DNA of 50,765 nucleotides, from NCBI RefSeq assembly GCF_900143625.1, contig NZ_FRFF01000081.1, forward strand, positions 1 to 50,765. Reading direction: 5' to 3'. Below, one piece after another: positions 42,945 through 50,765 of this stretch. Origin of the DNA: Nocardiopsis sp. JB363. Lineage in GTDB: Bacteria > Actinomycetota > Actinomycetes > Streptosporangiales > Streptosporangiaceae. Made by a program: the position numbers and the translations under genes. A model generated the notes under the pieces. That model saw only the letters and a list, made by a program, of their open reading frames with translations, was not told the DNA's origin and ran no database searches. Position 1 is the first letter of the stretch; the number at the start of each line of letters is the position of its first letter.

Positions 42945-43361
42945 CTATTCGTCGCCCTGCTGGCGACGGCGCCAACGCTCCTCGAACCGGTTCATCATCC
43001 CGGGCCGTTTGTCGCCTTTGCGTCGCTTGGGCACGGGCTCCTCGGCTGCCATCTCGGCACCGCCACCGGACGCCTTACGCCATGCTTTGGCCCCCATGAG
43101 GAAGGAGGCCAGCATCAAGACGAACCCGAGGACGCTGATGCTCACCGGCAACACCATGGAGGTGTCCGGGTTGCTCAGCAGCAGCCCCAGAAGCAACAGC
43201 ACGATACCGGCGGCGAAACCGGTCCCGGCCCTGATGAGCCAGCGCTTGTAATGCACCGAGGGGTTCGTCTGCCGAACGGTGTTGGCGAACTTCGGGTCCT
43301 CGGCATACAGCGCCCGCTCGATCTGGTCGAGCATGCGCTGCTCGTGTTCAGAGAGCGGCAC
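42945..43361 (-). CDS. DUF3040 small membrane protein
   Basis: 138 residues from GTG 43361, GGGAGG just upstream. The N-terminus MPLSEHEQRMLDQIERALYAEDPKFA is the DUF3040 signature, an actinobacteria-specific family. Two membrane helices follow (about 48-68, AGTGFAAGIVLLLLGLLL, and 75-95, MVLPVSISVLGFVLMLASFL), then a basic/charged tail. The function is not known. In mycobacteria and streptomycetes it lies beside dcw genes and dinB, as here. Confidence 0.9.
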   Translation of the reverse strand: MPLSEHEQRMLDQIERALYAEDPKFANTVRQTNPSVHYKRWLIRAGTGFAAGIVLLLLGLLLSNPDTSMVLPVSISVLGFVLMLASFLMGAKAWRKASGGGAEMAAEEPVPKRRKGDKRPGMMNRFEERWRRRQQGDE

Positions 43362-43605
43362 GGCGCCTCCCTACGGCAGTCCCCGGTTGGGGTGACGGGT
43401 ACTGGTGAACTGTCTCTTGCTCGGTGATATGCCCAGAATACGGGTCGCTAGCGCCTGTTGGAAAGAAAAGCTGCGTGTGTACCTGGCCCACCACAGCCAC
43501 GATACCCCCGCCTTCTTGAGGAAACACCGGCTTCCATGCCTCTCTTCTTACCCTGCACTCCGGTTCTACTCTGACAACGCTCAGAGGGCCCCGGAAGTTG
43601 CCGTA
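43362..43605. other. A/T-richer intergenic segment between dinB and DUF3040
   Basis: 244 bp of clearly lower GC than its surroundings. On the minus strand it holds a small hairpin (CTCTGA 43569-43574 / TCAGAG 43581-43586) 20-37 bp past the dinB stop, a possible dinB terminator, and presumably the promoter of the DUF3040 gene. I find no ORF or structured RNA family in it. Confidence 0.4.
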
Positions 43606-44892
43606 TCATACGTCGTTTTCGTCACGTTTGGCCAACACGGCCGACTGTATCGCGCCCGGCCCGAAACGCGCCGTCACACGGTCCATAACCCGTTCAACGT
43701 CCCGCCAACCCGTGTCCTCCTCCCCCAATGCCAGCTGCCGATGGCTCTCTCCCTCGGTCATCACGCCCTCCACACGCACACCCACCAGCCTCAACGGGAC
43801 ACCTTTGAGTCCCGAGGCGGCGTGGAGCTCGCGCGCCACCGTGTTGATCTCACGGGCGACGTCGGTGGTCTCGGAAAGGGTGCGCGAGCGGGTGATGGTG
43901 GAGAAGTCGGCCCGACGAAGTTTCACGCTCACCGTGCGTCCCACCTGCCCCGAGGCGCGCAGACGGCGCGCCACCTTCTCGGACAGGCGCAGCAGCTCGC
44001 GGTCGATCGTCTCCGGGTCGTCGACATCCTCGGCGAAGGTCTCCTCCGCGCCGATGCTCTTGTCCGGCGTGTCCGCCACCACGGGGCTGGGATCGTGTCC
44101 CCGGGCCAGTTCGGCCAGGCGGGTGCCGGCCTTGTCGCCCAGCTCCATCCGCAACAGTTCGAGGTCGGTACGGGCCAGGGCCCCGGCGGTGCGCAGCCCC
44201 AACCGGCTCAGCACGCGTTCGGTCTTGTCGCCCACCCCGGGAAGGGCGCCCACCGGAAGCGGGTCCAGGAAGCCGCGGACGGCGTCGGTGGGCACCACCA
44301 GCATCCCGTCGGGCTTGCAGTGGGTGGAGCCGAGCTTGGCCACGAAACGGGTGGCCGCCACCCCCACCGAACAGGTCAGGCGCTGCTCGCGGCGGACCCG
44401 TTCACGGATCATCGCGGCGATACGGGCGGGGCCGCCCAGCCGTCGCCGGGCCCCGGACACGTCCAGGTAGGCCTCGTCCAACGACAGCGGCTGCACCAGC
44501 GGCGTGACCGAACGCAGGATGTCCATGACCGCTTCGGACGCCTGCCGGTAGGCCTCGCCGTCGGGCGGGAAGACCAGGGCCTGCGGACACAGACGCATCG
44601 CCTGGGTCATGGGCATGGCGGAGTGCACGCCGTGTCGGCGGGCGATGTAGTCGGCGGAGGCGACGACGCTGCGCGGCCCGGTTCCGCCCACGATCACCGG
44701 TCGTCCGCGCGCCTCGGGACGGCGCAGCTGTTCGACACTGGTGAAGAACGCGTCCATGTCCAGGTGCAGGATGTCGCAGTCGGCGTCCGGCCCGGAGCCG
44801 TCCACGGGGAAACCCGAGTCGAGGGGCACGATGCCATCGAGGGTCACCACCCCCCGCAACGCGGCCCCACGCTCCAGCTGACGTCGGCTCAT
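43606..44892 (-). CDS. dinB: DNA polymerase IV (Y-family translesion polymerase)
   Basis: Error-prone lesion-bypass polymerase, 428 residues. Catalytic carboxylates lie in LHLDMDAFFTSVE (Asp45, Asp47) and SLDEAYLDVSG. The palm/fingers segment RRPEARGRPVIVGG and the tyrosine-containing SADYIARRHGVHSAMP are typical. The thumb HhH region is LPGVGDKTERVLSRLGLRTAGAL, and the little-finger domain contains VARRLRASGQVGRTVSVKLRRADFSTITRSRTL. The ~35-residue N-terminal extension is non-conserved. No LexA-type box is obvious upstream. It lies about 90 bp downstream of a methyltransferase gene. Confidence 0.95.
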   Translation of the reverse strand: MSRRQLERGAALRGVVTLDGIVPLDSGFPVDGSGPDADCDILHLDMDAFFTSVEQLRRPEARGRPVIVGGTGPRSVVASADYIARRHGVHSAMPMTQAMRLCPQALVFPPDGEAYRQASEAVMDILRSVTPLVQPLSLDEAYLDVSGARRRLGGPARIAAMIRERVRREQRLTCSVGVAATRFVAKLGSTHCKPDGMLVVPTDAVRGFLDPLPVGALPGVGDKTERVLSRLGLRTAGALARTDLELLRMELGDKAGTRLAELARGHDPSPVVADTPDKSIGAEETFAEDVDDPETIDRELLRLSEKVARRLRASGQVGRTVSVKLRRADFSTITRSRTLSETTDVAREINTVARELHAASGLKGVPLRLVGVRVEGVMTEGESHRQLALGEEDTGWRDVERVMDRVTARFGPGAIQSAVLAKRDENDV

Positions 44893-44982
44893 GATTCCAG
44901 GTTATGTGCTGCCCCGGACCGGCCCGCCCGGTCCCCCGGACTTAGTCGACCCGGGTCGACGGCGCGGTGGAGCGAGACGGAC

Positions 44983-45792
44983 TCAGGGCTTGTTCGCGAT
45001 GACGTGCAGTTGGGTGGCGATACCGAGCAGCTCGGGATGGTCCGCGGCGGCCTTCTCCAGCTCCACCAGGTGCTGGCCGGCCTGCGCGTCACCCTCCCAG
45101 GCGTGCCCTGGCAGGATATCGGCGAACACCCGCACCCCGCGGAGGGTCTCACCGCTCAGACCGCTCTGGGCGATGAGCTCCAACAGCTGTTGTGGGGCGA
45201 ACCGCCGCGGCATCGGGTCGGCCTCGCCCCATCGGCCCTCCGCGTCCGACAGCAGGTGCTGGGCCTCGGTGATCTGCCCGGCCAGGGCTCGGTGCAGGAC
45301 CCCGGCGACCGCGTTGGTCGCCAGCAGGCTCACCGCGCCGCCGGGCCGGGTGATCCCCGCGACGTCGGCCAGAGCGGCGGCCGGTTCGTCGACGTATTCG
45401 AGCACGTTGTGCACCAGCACCAGGTCGGCACTGCCCTCGGGGAACAGGGACGCCAGGTCCCGGGTCTCCCCTTGGACCCCGCGCACCGTCACACCGCTCT
45501 CGGACGCACGGCGCTCCAAGGCGGCGAGCGAGTCCGGGCTCGGTTCGACGACGGTCACGCGGTGACCCAGTTCGGCGAGCGGGACCGCGACTCCCCCGGT
45601 GCCCCCGCCCGCGTCGACGATCTCCAGGGGTCCGTCCTCGGACAGGCGGGCCAGCAGCCGGGACAGCGCGTCCCATACCACCGCGGTCCGCGCGGCGTTG
45701 GCCGCGCGCGCCGGGCCGGTCAAACCGCTCACACCGAAGCCGCCGGTGGCGGACGCGGACGTGCCGCTGCTGTCAGTCACCTGTTCCCTCAT
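44983..45792 (-). CDS. Class I SAM-dependent methyltransferase
   Basis: 269 residues, single Rossmann-type methyltransferase domain. Motif I is EIVDAGGGTGGVAVPLAELGH; the acidic residue of motif II is in VTVVEPSPDSL; then DLASLFPEGSADLVLVHNVLEYVDEPAAAL, which resembles the CmoB/SmtA-like group. An N-terminal ~45-residue segment (TGPARAANAARTAVVWDALSRLLARL) precedes it. Substrate cannot be inferred. It sits between nusB and dinB on the minus strand, 54 bp downstream of nusB, and may belong to the efp-nusB transcript. Confidence 0.82.
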   Translation of the reverse strand: MREQVTDSSGTSASATGGFGVSGLTGPARAANAARTAVVWDALSRLLARLSEDGPLEIVDAGGGTGGVAVPLAELGHRVTVVEPSPDSLAALERRASESGVTVRGVQGETRDLASLFPEGSADLVLVHNVLEYVDEPAAALADVAGITRPGGAVSLLATNAVAGVLHRALAGQITEAQHLLSDAEGRWGEADPMPRRFAPQQLLELIAQSGLSGETLRGVRVFADILPGHAWEGDAQAGQHLVELEKAAADHPELLGIATQLHVIANKP

Positions 45793-45846
45793 TCAGCTCG
45801 TGGCCCCTCACCCGAGGCACCGGGGCGTCGTCCCCGGTAGGGCGCC

Positions 45847-46260
45847 TCAGAGCGAGAGCGTCGACTTGTTCTCCATCAGCCTAGACAGAAGTCCGCTGAT
45901 GAAGTTCGGCGAATCGTCGGTGGACAGCTCCTTGGCCACCCCGACCGCCTCGGCGATCGCCACACCGTCGGGGATGTCCTCCGCCCACAACAGCTCGTAG
46001 GCGCCCATCCGCAGGATGTTGCGGTCGACGACCGGCATGCGCTCCAGGGTCCACCCGATGGCGTACTCGTCGAGGAGCCCGTCGATCCGCTCACGTCGTT
46101 CGTCGATGGAACGGGCGAGTCGCTCGGTGAACTCGTTGATCGGCGGCTCGGGCTGGGCCCGGCGACGCTCGATGACGTCTTCGACCGTGGTGCCGCGCAC
46201 CTCGGCCTCGTAGAGGACCTCCACCGCGCGTCGACGCGCCTTACGCCGTGCACCACTCAT
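45847..46260 (-). CDS. nusB: Transcription antitermination factor NusB
   Basis: All-helical RNA-binding protein of the rRNA antitermination complex with NusE. 137 residues, normal length. The N-terminus RRKARRRAVEVLYEAEVRG is the boxA-binding basic helix; the core has IDGLLDEYAIGWTLERMPVVDRNILRMGAYELLW and IPDGVAIAEAVGVAKELSTDDSPNFISGLLSRLM, the NusB signature. ATG 46260 shares one base with the efp stop (TGATG), so translation is coupled to efp. Confidence 0.95.
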   Translation of the reverse strand: MSGARRKARRRAVEVLYEAEVRGTTVEDVIERRRAQPEPPINEFTERLARSIDERRERIDGLLDEYAIGWTLERMPVVDRNILRMGAYELLWAEDIPDGVAIAEAVGVAKELSTDDSPNFISGLLSRLMENKSTLSL

Positions 46261-46823
46261 CAGTTGACACGCCCGAGGTAGTCACCGGTGCGGGTGTCGA
46301 CCTTGACGCGCTCACCGGTGGTGACGAACAGGGGCACCTGGATGGTGGCGCCGGTCTGCACGGTGGCGGGCTTGGTGCCGCCGGTGGAGCGGTCGCCCTG
46401 CACGCCCGGGTCGGTCTGGGTGATCTCCAGCTCGACGGCGGCGGGCATCTCGATGTACAGCGGGTTGCCCTCGTAGGTGGCGACCGTGACCTTGGTGTTC
46501 TCCAGCAGGAAGCCCTTGGCGTCGCCGACGACGGCCTCGGGGACCGGGAGCTGGTCGAAGGTCTGGTTGTCCATGAAGATGAAGGAATCACCGTCGTGGT
46601 ACAGGTACTCCATGTCGCTGCGGTCCACGTTGGCGAACTCGACCTTGATGCCGGCGTTGAAGGTCTTGTCGACGGTCTTGCCCGTGAGGACGTTCTTCAG
46701 CTTGGTACGGACGAACGCGCCGCCCTTGCCCGGCTTGACGTGCTGGAACTCGATGACGTTCCAGAGAACGCCGCCGTCGAGTCGCAGGGTGGAGCCGTTC
46801 TTGATGTCGTTCGTCGTGGCCAC
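46260..46823 (-). CDS. efp: Elongation factor P
   Basis: Rescues ribosomes stalled at polyproline. 187 residues, three beta-barrel domains. The tip loop is [15 protein letters not shown], with Lys33 in the position that is modified in many bacteria; neither EpmA nor other modifying enzymes are in this window. OB-fold domains follow ([22 protein letters not shown] and the C-terminal [18 protein letters not shown]). GTG start at 46823. Substrate proteins with polyproline are frequent here, e.g. the FtsI and LspA neighbours of the cluster, but that link is only suggestive. Heads the efp-nusB pair; aroB lies 138 bp upstream. Confidence 0.97.
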   Translation of the reverse strand: MATTNDIKNGSTLRLDGGVLWNVIEFQHVKPGKGGAFVRTKLKNVLTGKTVDKTFNAGIKVEFANVDRSDMEYLYHDGDSFIFMDNQTFDQLPVPEAVVGDAKGFLLENTKVTVATYEGNPLYIEMPAAVELEITQTDPGVQGDRSTGGTKPATVQTGATIQVPLFVTTGERVKVDTRTGDYLGRVN

Positions 46824-46960
46824 TTCGGTCGTCTCTCCAGGGGTTTGACACGTGGGACACCGGACTCGGCCGGCCCGGTCGATGATCGGTGGGGCGAGGC
46901 GCGGGGTCCGTCACCGTGCTGCTTCGCGGACCGCGGACGCTCCTCGCCTTCCTCCGCAGT

Positions 46961-48061
46961 CTAGTGGCTTCGTGACGCGCCGGTGTCGCCCGAGATCGCG
47001 CGATAGGCCTCGTCGAGCAGCTCATCGGCGGGGCCGGCGAGGATCGCCGGGGTGGCCGAAGCGTCCAGGACCACGAACCGCAGGATGTTGCCACGGGCCT
47101 TCTTGTCCACGCTCATGGTGGCGCGCAGCGCCTCCCAGGAGTCGGCCGTGTAGGAGGTGGGCAGACCCACCGAGGCCAGCACCTCGCGGTGGCGGCGGAC
47201 CAGCGCCTCGTCGATGCGCCCGTCGAGACGGGCCAGTTCGGCGGCGAAGACCATGCCGATCGCGACGGCGTAGCCGTGCCGGAACGTGTAGTTCTCGGCG
47301 CGTTCGATGGCGTGACCGAGGGTGTGACCGTAGTTGAGGACCTCCCGGCGCCCGCTCTCCTTGAGGTCGCCCGAGACCACGTCGGCCTTGAAGCGGATGG
47401 CGCGCTCGATGAGTTCCCGGGTGTGCTTGCCGCCGGGGGTGGTGGCGCCCTCGGGATCGTCCTCGATGAGGTCGCAGATGACCGGGTCGTCGATGAACCC
47501 GGCCTTGATGATCTCCGCGAGACCGCCGATGTAGTCGGCCTTGGGCAGGCTCGCCAGGGTGGTGAGGTCGCACAGGACCCCGGCCGGGGGGTGGAAGGCC
47601 CCCACGAGGTTCTTGCCCTCGGGTGTGTTGATGCCGGTCTTGCCGCCCACGGCGGCGTCGACCATGCCCAGCAGTGTGGTGGGCACCAGCACCGAGCGCA
47701 CCCCGCGCAGCCAGGTCGCGGCGACGAAACCGGCCAGATCGGTGGCGGCGCCGCCACCGACACCGACCACGGCGTCGCTGCGGGTGAAGTTGAACGAGCC
47801 CAGCCGGGACCACAGGTCGGTGGCGACCGCGGCGGTCTTGGCGGCCTCACCGTCCGGCACGGGCATCGGGCGGACGGTGTATCCGCCGGCCTCCAGCGCG
47901 GTGGCCACGTCCCGGGCGATGTCGGTGAGGCCCTCCGGGTGGATGACGGCGACCTGCGCGGCGCCCTCCACCAGCCCGGGGAGCTCGCTTCGGAGGTTCT
48001 CTCCGACCAGTACGTCGTAGTGTCCGGTGGGTTCGCCCACACCGATCCGGGTCACGCTCAC
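46961..48061 (-). CDS. aroB: 3-dehydroquinate synthase
   Basis: Second step of the shikimate pathway, DAHP to 3-dehydroquinate, NAD- and Zn/Co-dependent. 366 residues. NAD-binding GVGGGAATDLAGFVAATWLRGV; PTTLLGMVDAAVGGKTGINTPEGKNLVGAFH; metal ligands in the RREVLNYGHTLGHAIE region, and RHGYAVAIGMVFAAELA. GTG 48061 overlaps the aroK stop by four bases (GTGA). Part of aroC-aroK-aroB, which together with efp and nusB is a well-known actinobacterial gene order. Confidence 0.97.
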   Translation of the reverse strand: MSVTRIGVGEPTGHYDVLVGENLRSELPGLVEGAAQVAVIHPEGLTDIARDVATALEAGGYTVRPMPVPDGEAAKTAAVATDLWSRLGSFNFTRSDAVVGVGGGAATDLAGFVAATWLRGVRSVLVPTTLLGMVDAAVGGKTGINTPEGKNLVGAFHPPAGVLCDLTTLASLPKADYIGGLAEIIKAGFIDDPVICDLIEDDPEGATTPGGKHTRELIERAIRFKADVVSGDLKESGRREVLNYGHTLGHAIERAENYTFRHGYAVAIGMVFAAELARLDGRIDEALVRRHREVLASVGLPTSYTADSWEALRATMSVDKKARGNILRFVVLDASATPAILAGPADELLDEAYRAISGDTGASRSH

Positions 48062-48576
48062 CGCTCGACCTTTCCGGGCAGCGAGGAGACGATGGTGTCC
48101 ACGATCTCCTCGGGGTGGTAGTCCGTGGTCGGCACCGTCACCGTGGCCAGGCCCTCGTAGACGGGCAGGCGCTCGTTGAGGAGCTTGCGCAGCTGGGTCC
48201 GGGGGTTGCCGGACAGCAAGGGGCGGGCCACGTCCATGCCCACGCGCTTGGCGGCCTCACCGAAGTCGACCTGAAGGTAGACCACGTGGTGTTCGGCGAG
48301 GTCCGTGCGGGTGTCCTCGTCCAGGACGGCGCCGCCACCGACCGCGATGACGCCTTCCCAGGACCGCAGCCCCTCCGCGACGACCTCGCGTTCCAAGGCG
48401 CGGAAGTGTTCTTCACCGTCCTGGATGAAGATGTCGCCGATGGGCTTGCCCGCGCGCTTCTCGATCTCGGTATCGGTGCACAACAGGTCCGCGTCCAGGC
48501 GTCGGGCCAACGCCTCTCCGACGGTGGACTTGCCCGAACCGGGCGAACCGATGAGCACCGCGATCGCTCTTGCCAC
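48058..48576 (-). CDS. aroK: Shikimate kinase
   Basis: Phosphorylates shikimate at O3. 172 residues from GTG 48576 (AGG six bases upstream), giving the usual kinase length and N-terminus MARAIAVLIGSPGSGKSTVG; the P-loop is GSPGSGKST (10-18). The frame is open to 48675 but that adds a non-conserved segment. Shikimate-binding and lid residues are in DTEIEKRAGKPIGDIF, EGVIAVGGGAVLDEDTR and RPLLSGNPRTQLRKLLNERLPVYEGLATVTV. Overlaps aroB by four bases. Confidence 0.95.
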   Translation of the reverse strand: MARAIAVLIGSPGSGKSTVGEALARRLDADLLCTDTEIEKRAGKPIGDIFIQDGEEHFRALEREVVAEGLRSWEGVIAVGGGAVLDEDTRTDLAEHHVVYLQVDFGEAAKRVGMDVARPLLSGNPRTQLRKLLNERLPVYEGLATVTVPTTDYHPEEIVDTIVSSLPGKVER

Positions 48577-48697
48577 GCTCTGCCTACCTAATCGGGGTCG
48601 CATCTTCCCACGCGCGTGGGAAGGAAGGTCGCTGCCGTTCGCCCTCTTGTCTAGCAGAAGGCCCCACCCTCGCACGCACGAACGGCACCCATGGTCC

Positions 48698-48723
48698 GGC
48701 CCGCCCTCCGGGGAGGGCGGGCC
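48698..48723. terminator. Hairpin between aroC and aroK
   Basis: GGCCCGCCCTCC (48698-48709) with GGAGGGCGGGCC (48712-48723), practically a palindrome. It lies 11 bp after the aroC stop at 48734, and could attenuate or end the aroC transcript ahead of aroK. Confidence 0.5.
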
Positions 48724-48733
48724 GTGTCGGTCT

Positions 48734-49915
48734 CTAGCGGATCGTCAACGAGTCCAGGTAGCTCTGGAGGTTGCGGGCGGTCTCGGGGACCGAGTCGCCG
48801 CCGAACTTCTCGATGGCGGCCTCCGCGATGACCAGGGCCACCATCGCCTCGGCGACCACGCCGGCGGCCGGGACCGCGGTGACGTCGCTGCGCTGGTGGT
48901 CGGCCCGGGTGGGCTCCCCGGTCTCGACGTCGATGGTGTCCAACGCCTTGGGCACGGTGGCGATGGGCTTCATAGCGGCGCGTACCCGCAGCGGGTCACC
49001 GGTGCTCATGCCACCCTCGACACCTCCGGCGCGGTTGGTGCGGCGACGCACCCCGTCCGGGCCGGGCTCGATCTCGTCGTGGGCCTGCGAACCACGGCGG
49101 GCCGCGGTGCGGAAGCCGTCACCGACCTCCACGCCCTTGATGGCCTGGATGCCCATGAGGGCGCCGGCCAGACGCGAGTCCAGACGACGGTCCCAGTGCA
49201 CGTGGCTGCCCAGTCCCGGCGGCAGGTCGTAGGCGAGCACCTCGACCACACCGCCGAGGGTGTCCCCGGACTTCTTGGTGTCGTCGACCTCCTCGACCAT
49301 GCGGGCGCTGGTGGCGACGTCGAAGCAGCGCAGCGGGTCGGCGTCGATCGCGGTCAGGTCCTCGGGGCGCGGCTCGGGGGCGTCCTCGGGCACCGACACC
49401 GGGCCCATGGACACGACGTGGCTGATGATCTCCACACCCAGGGCCTGGCGGCAGAACTGTCGGGCGACCTCACCGATGGCCACACGCGCCGCGGTCTCGC
49501 GGGCGCTGGCCCGTTCGAGGATGGGGCGGGACTCGGTGTGCCCGTACTTCTGCATGCCCACGAGGTCGGCGTGGCCGGGCCGGGGCCGGGTGAGCGGGGC
49601 GTTACGCGCCAAGCTGTCCAGTTCCTCGGCGGGAACAGGGTCCGGCGACATCACCTTCTCCCACTTGGGCCACTCGGTGTTCCCGACCTCGACGGCGACC
49701 GGCCCCCCTTGGGTACGGCCGTGTCGGATGCCTCCGATGACGGAGACCTGGTCTTTTTCGAACTTCATCCGGGCGCCTCGACCGTACCCGGCGCGGCGGC
49801 GGAGCAGCGCGGCGGCGATGTCGTCAGAGGTGACGGACACGCCGGCCGGGAGGCCCTCCAAAATCGCGACGAGCGCCGGTCCGTGGGACTCCCCCGCGGT
49901 CAGCCAACGCAACAT
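48734..49915 (-). CDS. aroC: Chorismate synthase
   Basis: FMN-dependent last step of the shikimate pathway, EPSP to chorismate. 393 residues from ATG 49915, giving the canonical start [25 protein letters not shown] (an upstream ATG and GTG are open to 49954). Conserved FMN/EPSP-site motifs: [61 protein letters not shown], and later [29 protein letters not shown]. It is separated from aroK by a hairpin but has no other break. The downstream chorismate consumers are elsewhere, apart from the AroQ mutase at the left end of this window. Confidence 0.97.
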   Translation of the reverse strand: MLRWLTAGESHGPALVAILEGLPAGVSVTSDDIAAALLRRRAGYGRGARMKFEKDQVSVIGGIRHGRTQGGPVAVEVGNTEWPKWEKVMSPDPVPAEELDSLARNAPLTRPRPGHADLVGMQKYGHTESRPILERASARETAARVAIGEVARQFCRQALGVEIISHVVSMGPVSVPEDAPEPRPEDLTAIDADPLRCFDVATSARMVEEVDDTKKSGDTLGGVVEVLAYDLPPGLGSHVHWDRRLDSRLAGALMGIQAIKGVEVGDGFRTAARRGSQAHDEIEPGPDGVRRRTNRAGGVEGGMSTGDPLRVRAAMKPIATVPKALDTIDVETGEPTRADHQRSDVTAVPAAGVVAEAMVALVIAEAAIEKFGGDSVPETARNLQSYLDSLTIR

Positions 49916-49966
49916 GTGCACGATCATCCCACGGATCGTGACCCCGGGTCGCACCCGGGATGGGGG

Positions 49967-50765
49967 TTATGGAAGGAGTGGTCGGCCCGCGAGGACGGTG
50001 GCGAGGGTCGCGGCGATCATGAACGGCCCGAGGGGCAGGGGGTCGGAACGACCGGCTCTGCGCAGCAGCAACAGGACCAGACCGACCACGGAGAAGGCGG
50101 CGAAGGCCCAGAACGCGCCGACCAGGGCGCCGACCGGACCGGCCGCCCATCCGGTGTAGAGACCGGTCAGCCCGGACAGTTTGACGTCTCCGAAGCCGAG
50201 CCCGCGGGGGTGGACCCGCCACAGGCTCCAGTACAGGACGGCGATGAGCACCATACCGACCAAGGCTTGGGCTGCGCGGTCCAGGTCCGGACCGCTGGGC
50301 GGCAGCAGCACGGAGGCGGCCAGCAGCAACGCGGCCATGGGGTAGGCGGGGGCGACGACGGCGTCCGGAAGGCGCATCACCCTCAGGTCGATGGCGGACA
50401 ACAGGGCGCCCAGGGCCGCGAACCAGAGCACCGCCGCGAGACCGAACAGGGACCAGTCCCCCAGGTGGTTCGGGAAGACCGCGCCGACCAGGGCGAACAG
50501 GACGGCGGTGGCGATGGCGGCCGGGGCATGCGGGCCCACGTCCCGTTCGCACCATGGGCAGCGTCCGCGTCGTCGGAAGGCGCGATCGGCCACGGTCGGT
50601 AGCCCGCGCACGAACGGCAGTGCGGTGCGGCAGTGCGGACAGCGCGGTGGAGGCGGGCCGGTGTCCTGTTCCTCCAGCGCGCCTTCCTCGGTGGCGGGCC
50701 CCGGTGTGGCACCGTCCTGACCTGGGGGACCCACGGGTGCGGGGCGGGCCGGTTCGGTATGGGGG
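49967..50765 (-). CDS. Type 4 prepilin peptidase (A24 family), possibly incomplete at window edge
   Basis: Membrane aspartic protease that cleaves prepilin or Flp pilin leader peptides. A GTG at 50734 gives 255 residues, but the frame stays open to the end of the window, so the true start may lie outside. Near the N-terminus two cysteine pairs (Cys32/35 and Cys59/62) form the zinc-finger-like insertion typical of GspO/PilD proteins. Several membrane helices follow. Active-site aspartates are in SAIDLRVMRLPDAVV and in the GFGDVKLSGLTG motif. The full N-terminal methyltransferase domain of PilD seems reduced. It lies about 50 bp upstream of aroC on the same strand, a neighbourhood seen in other actinobacteria. 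Confidence 0.85.
   Translation of the reverse strand, partial: PHTEPARPAPVGPPGQDGATPGPATEEGALEEQDTGPPPPRCPHCRTALPFVRGLPTVADRAFRRRGRCPWCERDVGPHAPAAIATAVLFALVGAVFPNHLGDWSLFGLAAVLWFAALGALLSAIDLRVMRLPDAVVAPAYPMAALLLAASVLLPPSGPDLDRAAQALVGMVLIAVLYWSLWRVHPRGLGFGDVKLSGLTGLYTGWAAGPVGALVGAFWAFAAFSVVGLVLLLLRRAGRSDPLPLGPFMIAATLATVLAGRPLLP

Noticed and set aside
43405..45840. 811-residue plus-strand frame opposite dinB and the methyltransferase
   Set aside because: Shadow of two well-defined minus-strand genes.
48305..50602. 765-residue plus-strand frame opposite aroC and neighbours
   Set aside because: Shadow; the opposite strand encodes chorismate synthase and prepilin peptidase with intact motifs.

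Overview
The window is one contiguous piece of a high-GC Gram-positive (actinobacterial) chromosome. This rests on the very GC-rich third codon positions, frequent GTG/TTG starts and the order of the division genes: mraZ-rsmH-ftsL-ftsI-murE-murF-mraY-murD-ftsW-murG-murC-ftsQ-ftsZ-pgeF-yggS-sepF-yggT-wag31, with no ftsA. MurE carries the DNPR motif of meso-diaminopimelate-adding enzymes. A member of the Nocardiopsis/Streptosporangiales group is my best guess, but this is inference from style and synteny, not a database result.

Layout. 1-300: nested tandem repeats downstream of a chorismate mutase. 0.3-8.1 kb: accessory metabolism and transport (chorismate mutase, PaaI-type thioesterase, GNAT acetyltransferase, AraC regulator with azlCD, a ThDP enzyme of the acetolactate synthase type, and a LysR/EamA divergent pair). 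8.2-10.6 kb: rluD, lspA, a DksA/TraR-type zinc-finger protein and a small unknown gene, all on the minus strand. 10.66-14.19 kb: ileS on the plus strand behind a T-box riboswitch whose specifier, T-box bulge and two alternative helices can be read directly. 14.2-37.7 kb: the minus-strand division and cell-wall (dcw) cluster, headed by mraZ at its right end and closed by wag31 and a very acidic membrane-anchored protein at its left end. A homocysteine S-methyltransferase gene sits inside it on the opposite strand, between ftsI and murE. 38.1-42.7 kb: a plus-strand moxR-DUF58-transglutaminase operon, divergent from mraZ. 42.9-46.8 kb: DUF3040, dinB, a methyltransferase, nusB and efp on the minus strand. 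47.0-50.7 kb: aroB, aroK, aroC and a prepilin peptidase on the minus strand, the last running up to the window edge.

How the genes work together. MurE, MurF, MurC and MurD build the UDP-MurNAc-pentapeptide. MraY and MurG make lipid II. FtsW with FtsI polymerises and cross-links it at the septum, under FtsZ, SepF, FtsQ and FtsL. Wag31 directs polar growth. MraZ probably represses the cluster through four 10-bp-spaced boxes lying on a recognisable promoter. AroB, AroK and AroC feed chorismate, and the left-end chorismate mutase withdraws it toward prephenate.

Most of the window is ordinary core genome and I did not find a clearly new defence or mobile system. The observations I rate highest are the GVHH form of the IleRS signature motif (normally HxGH) together with its translational T-box, the phased MraZ operators, the counter-oriented mmuM-like gene that splits the dcw cluster, and a shared TACT/AGTA dyad in two promoters 5.5 kb apart.
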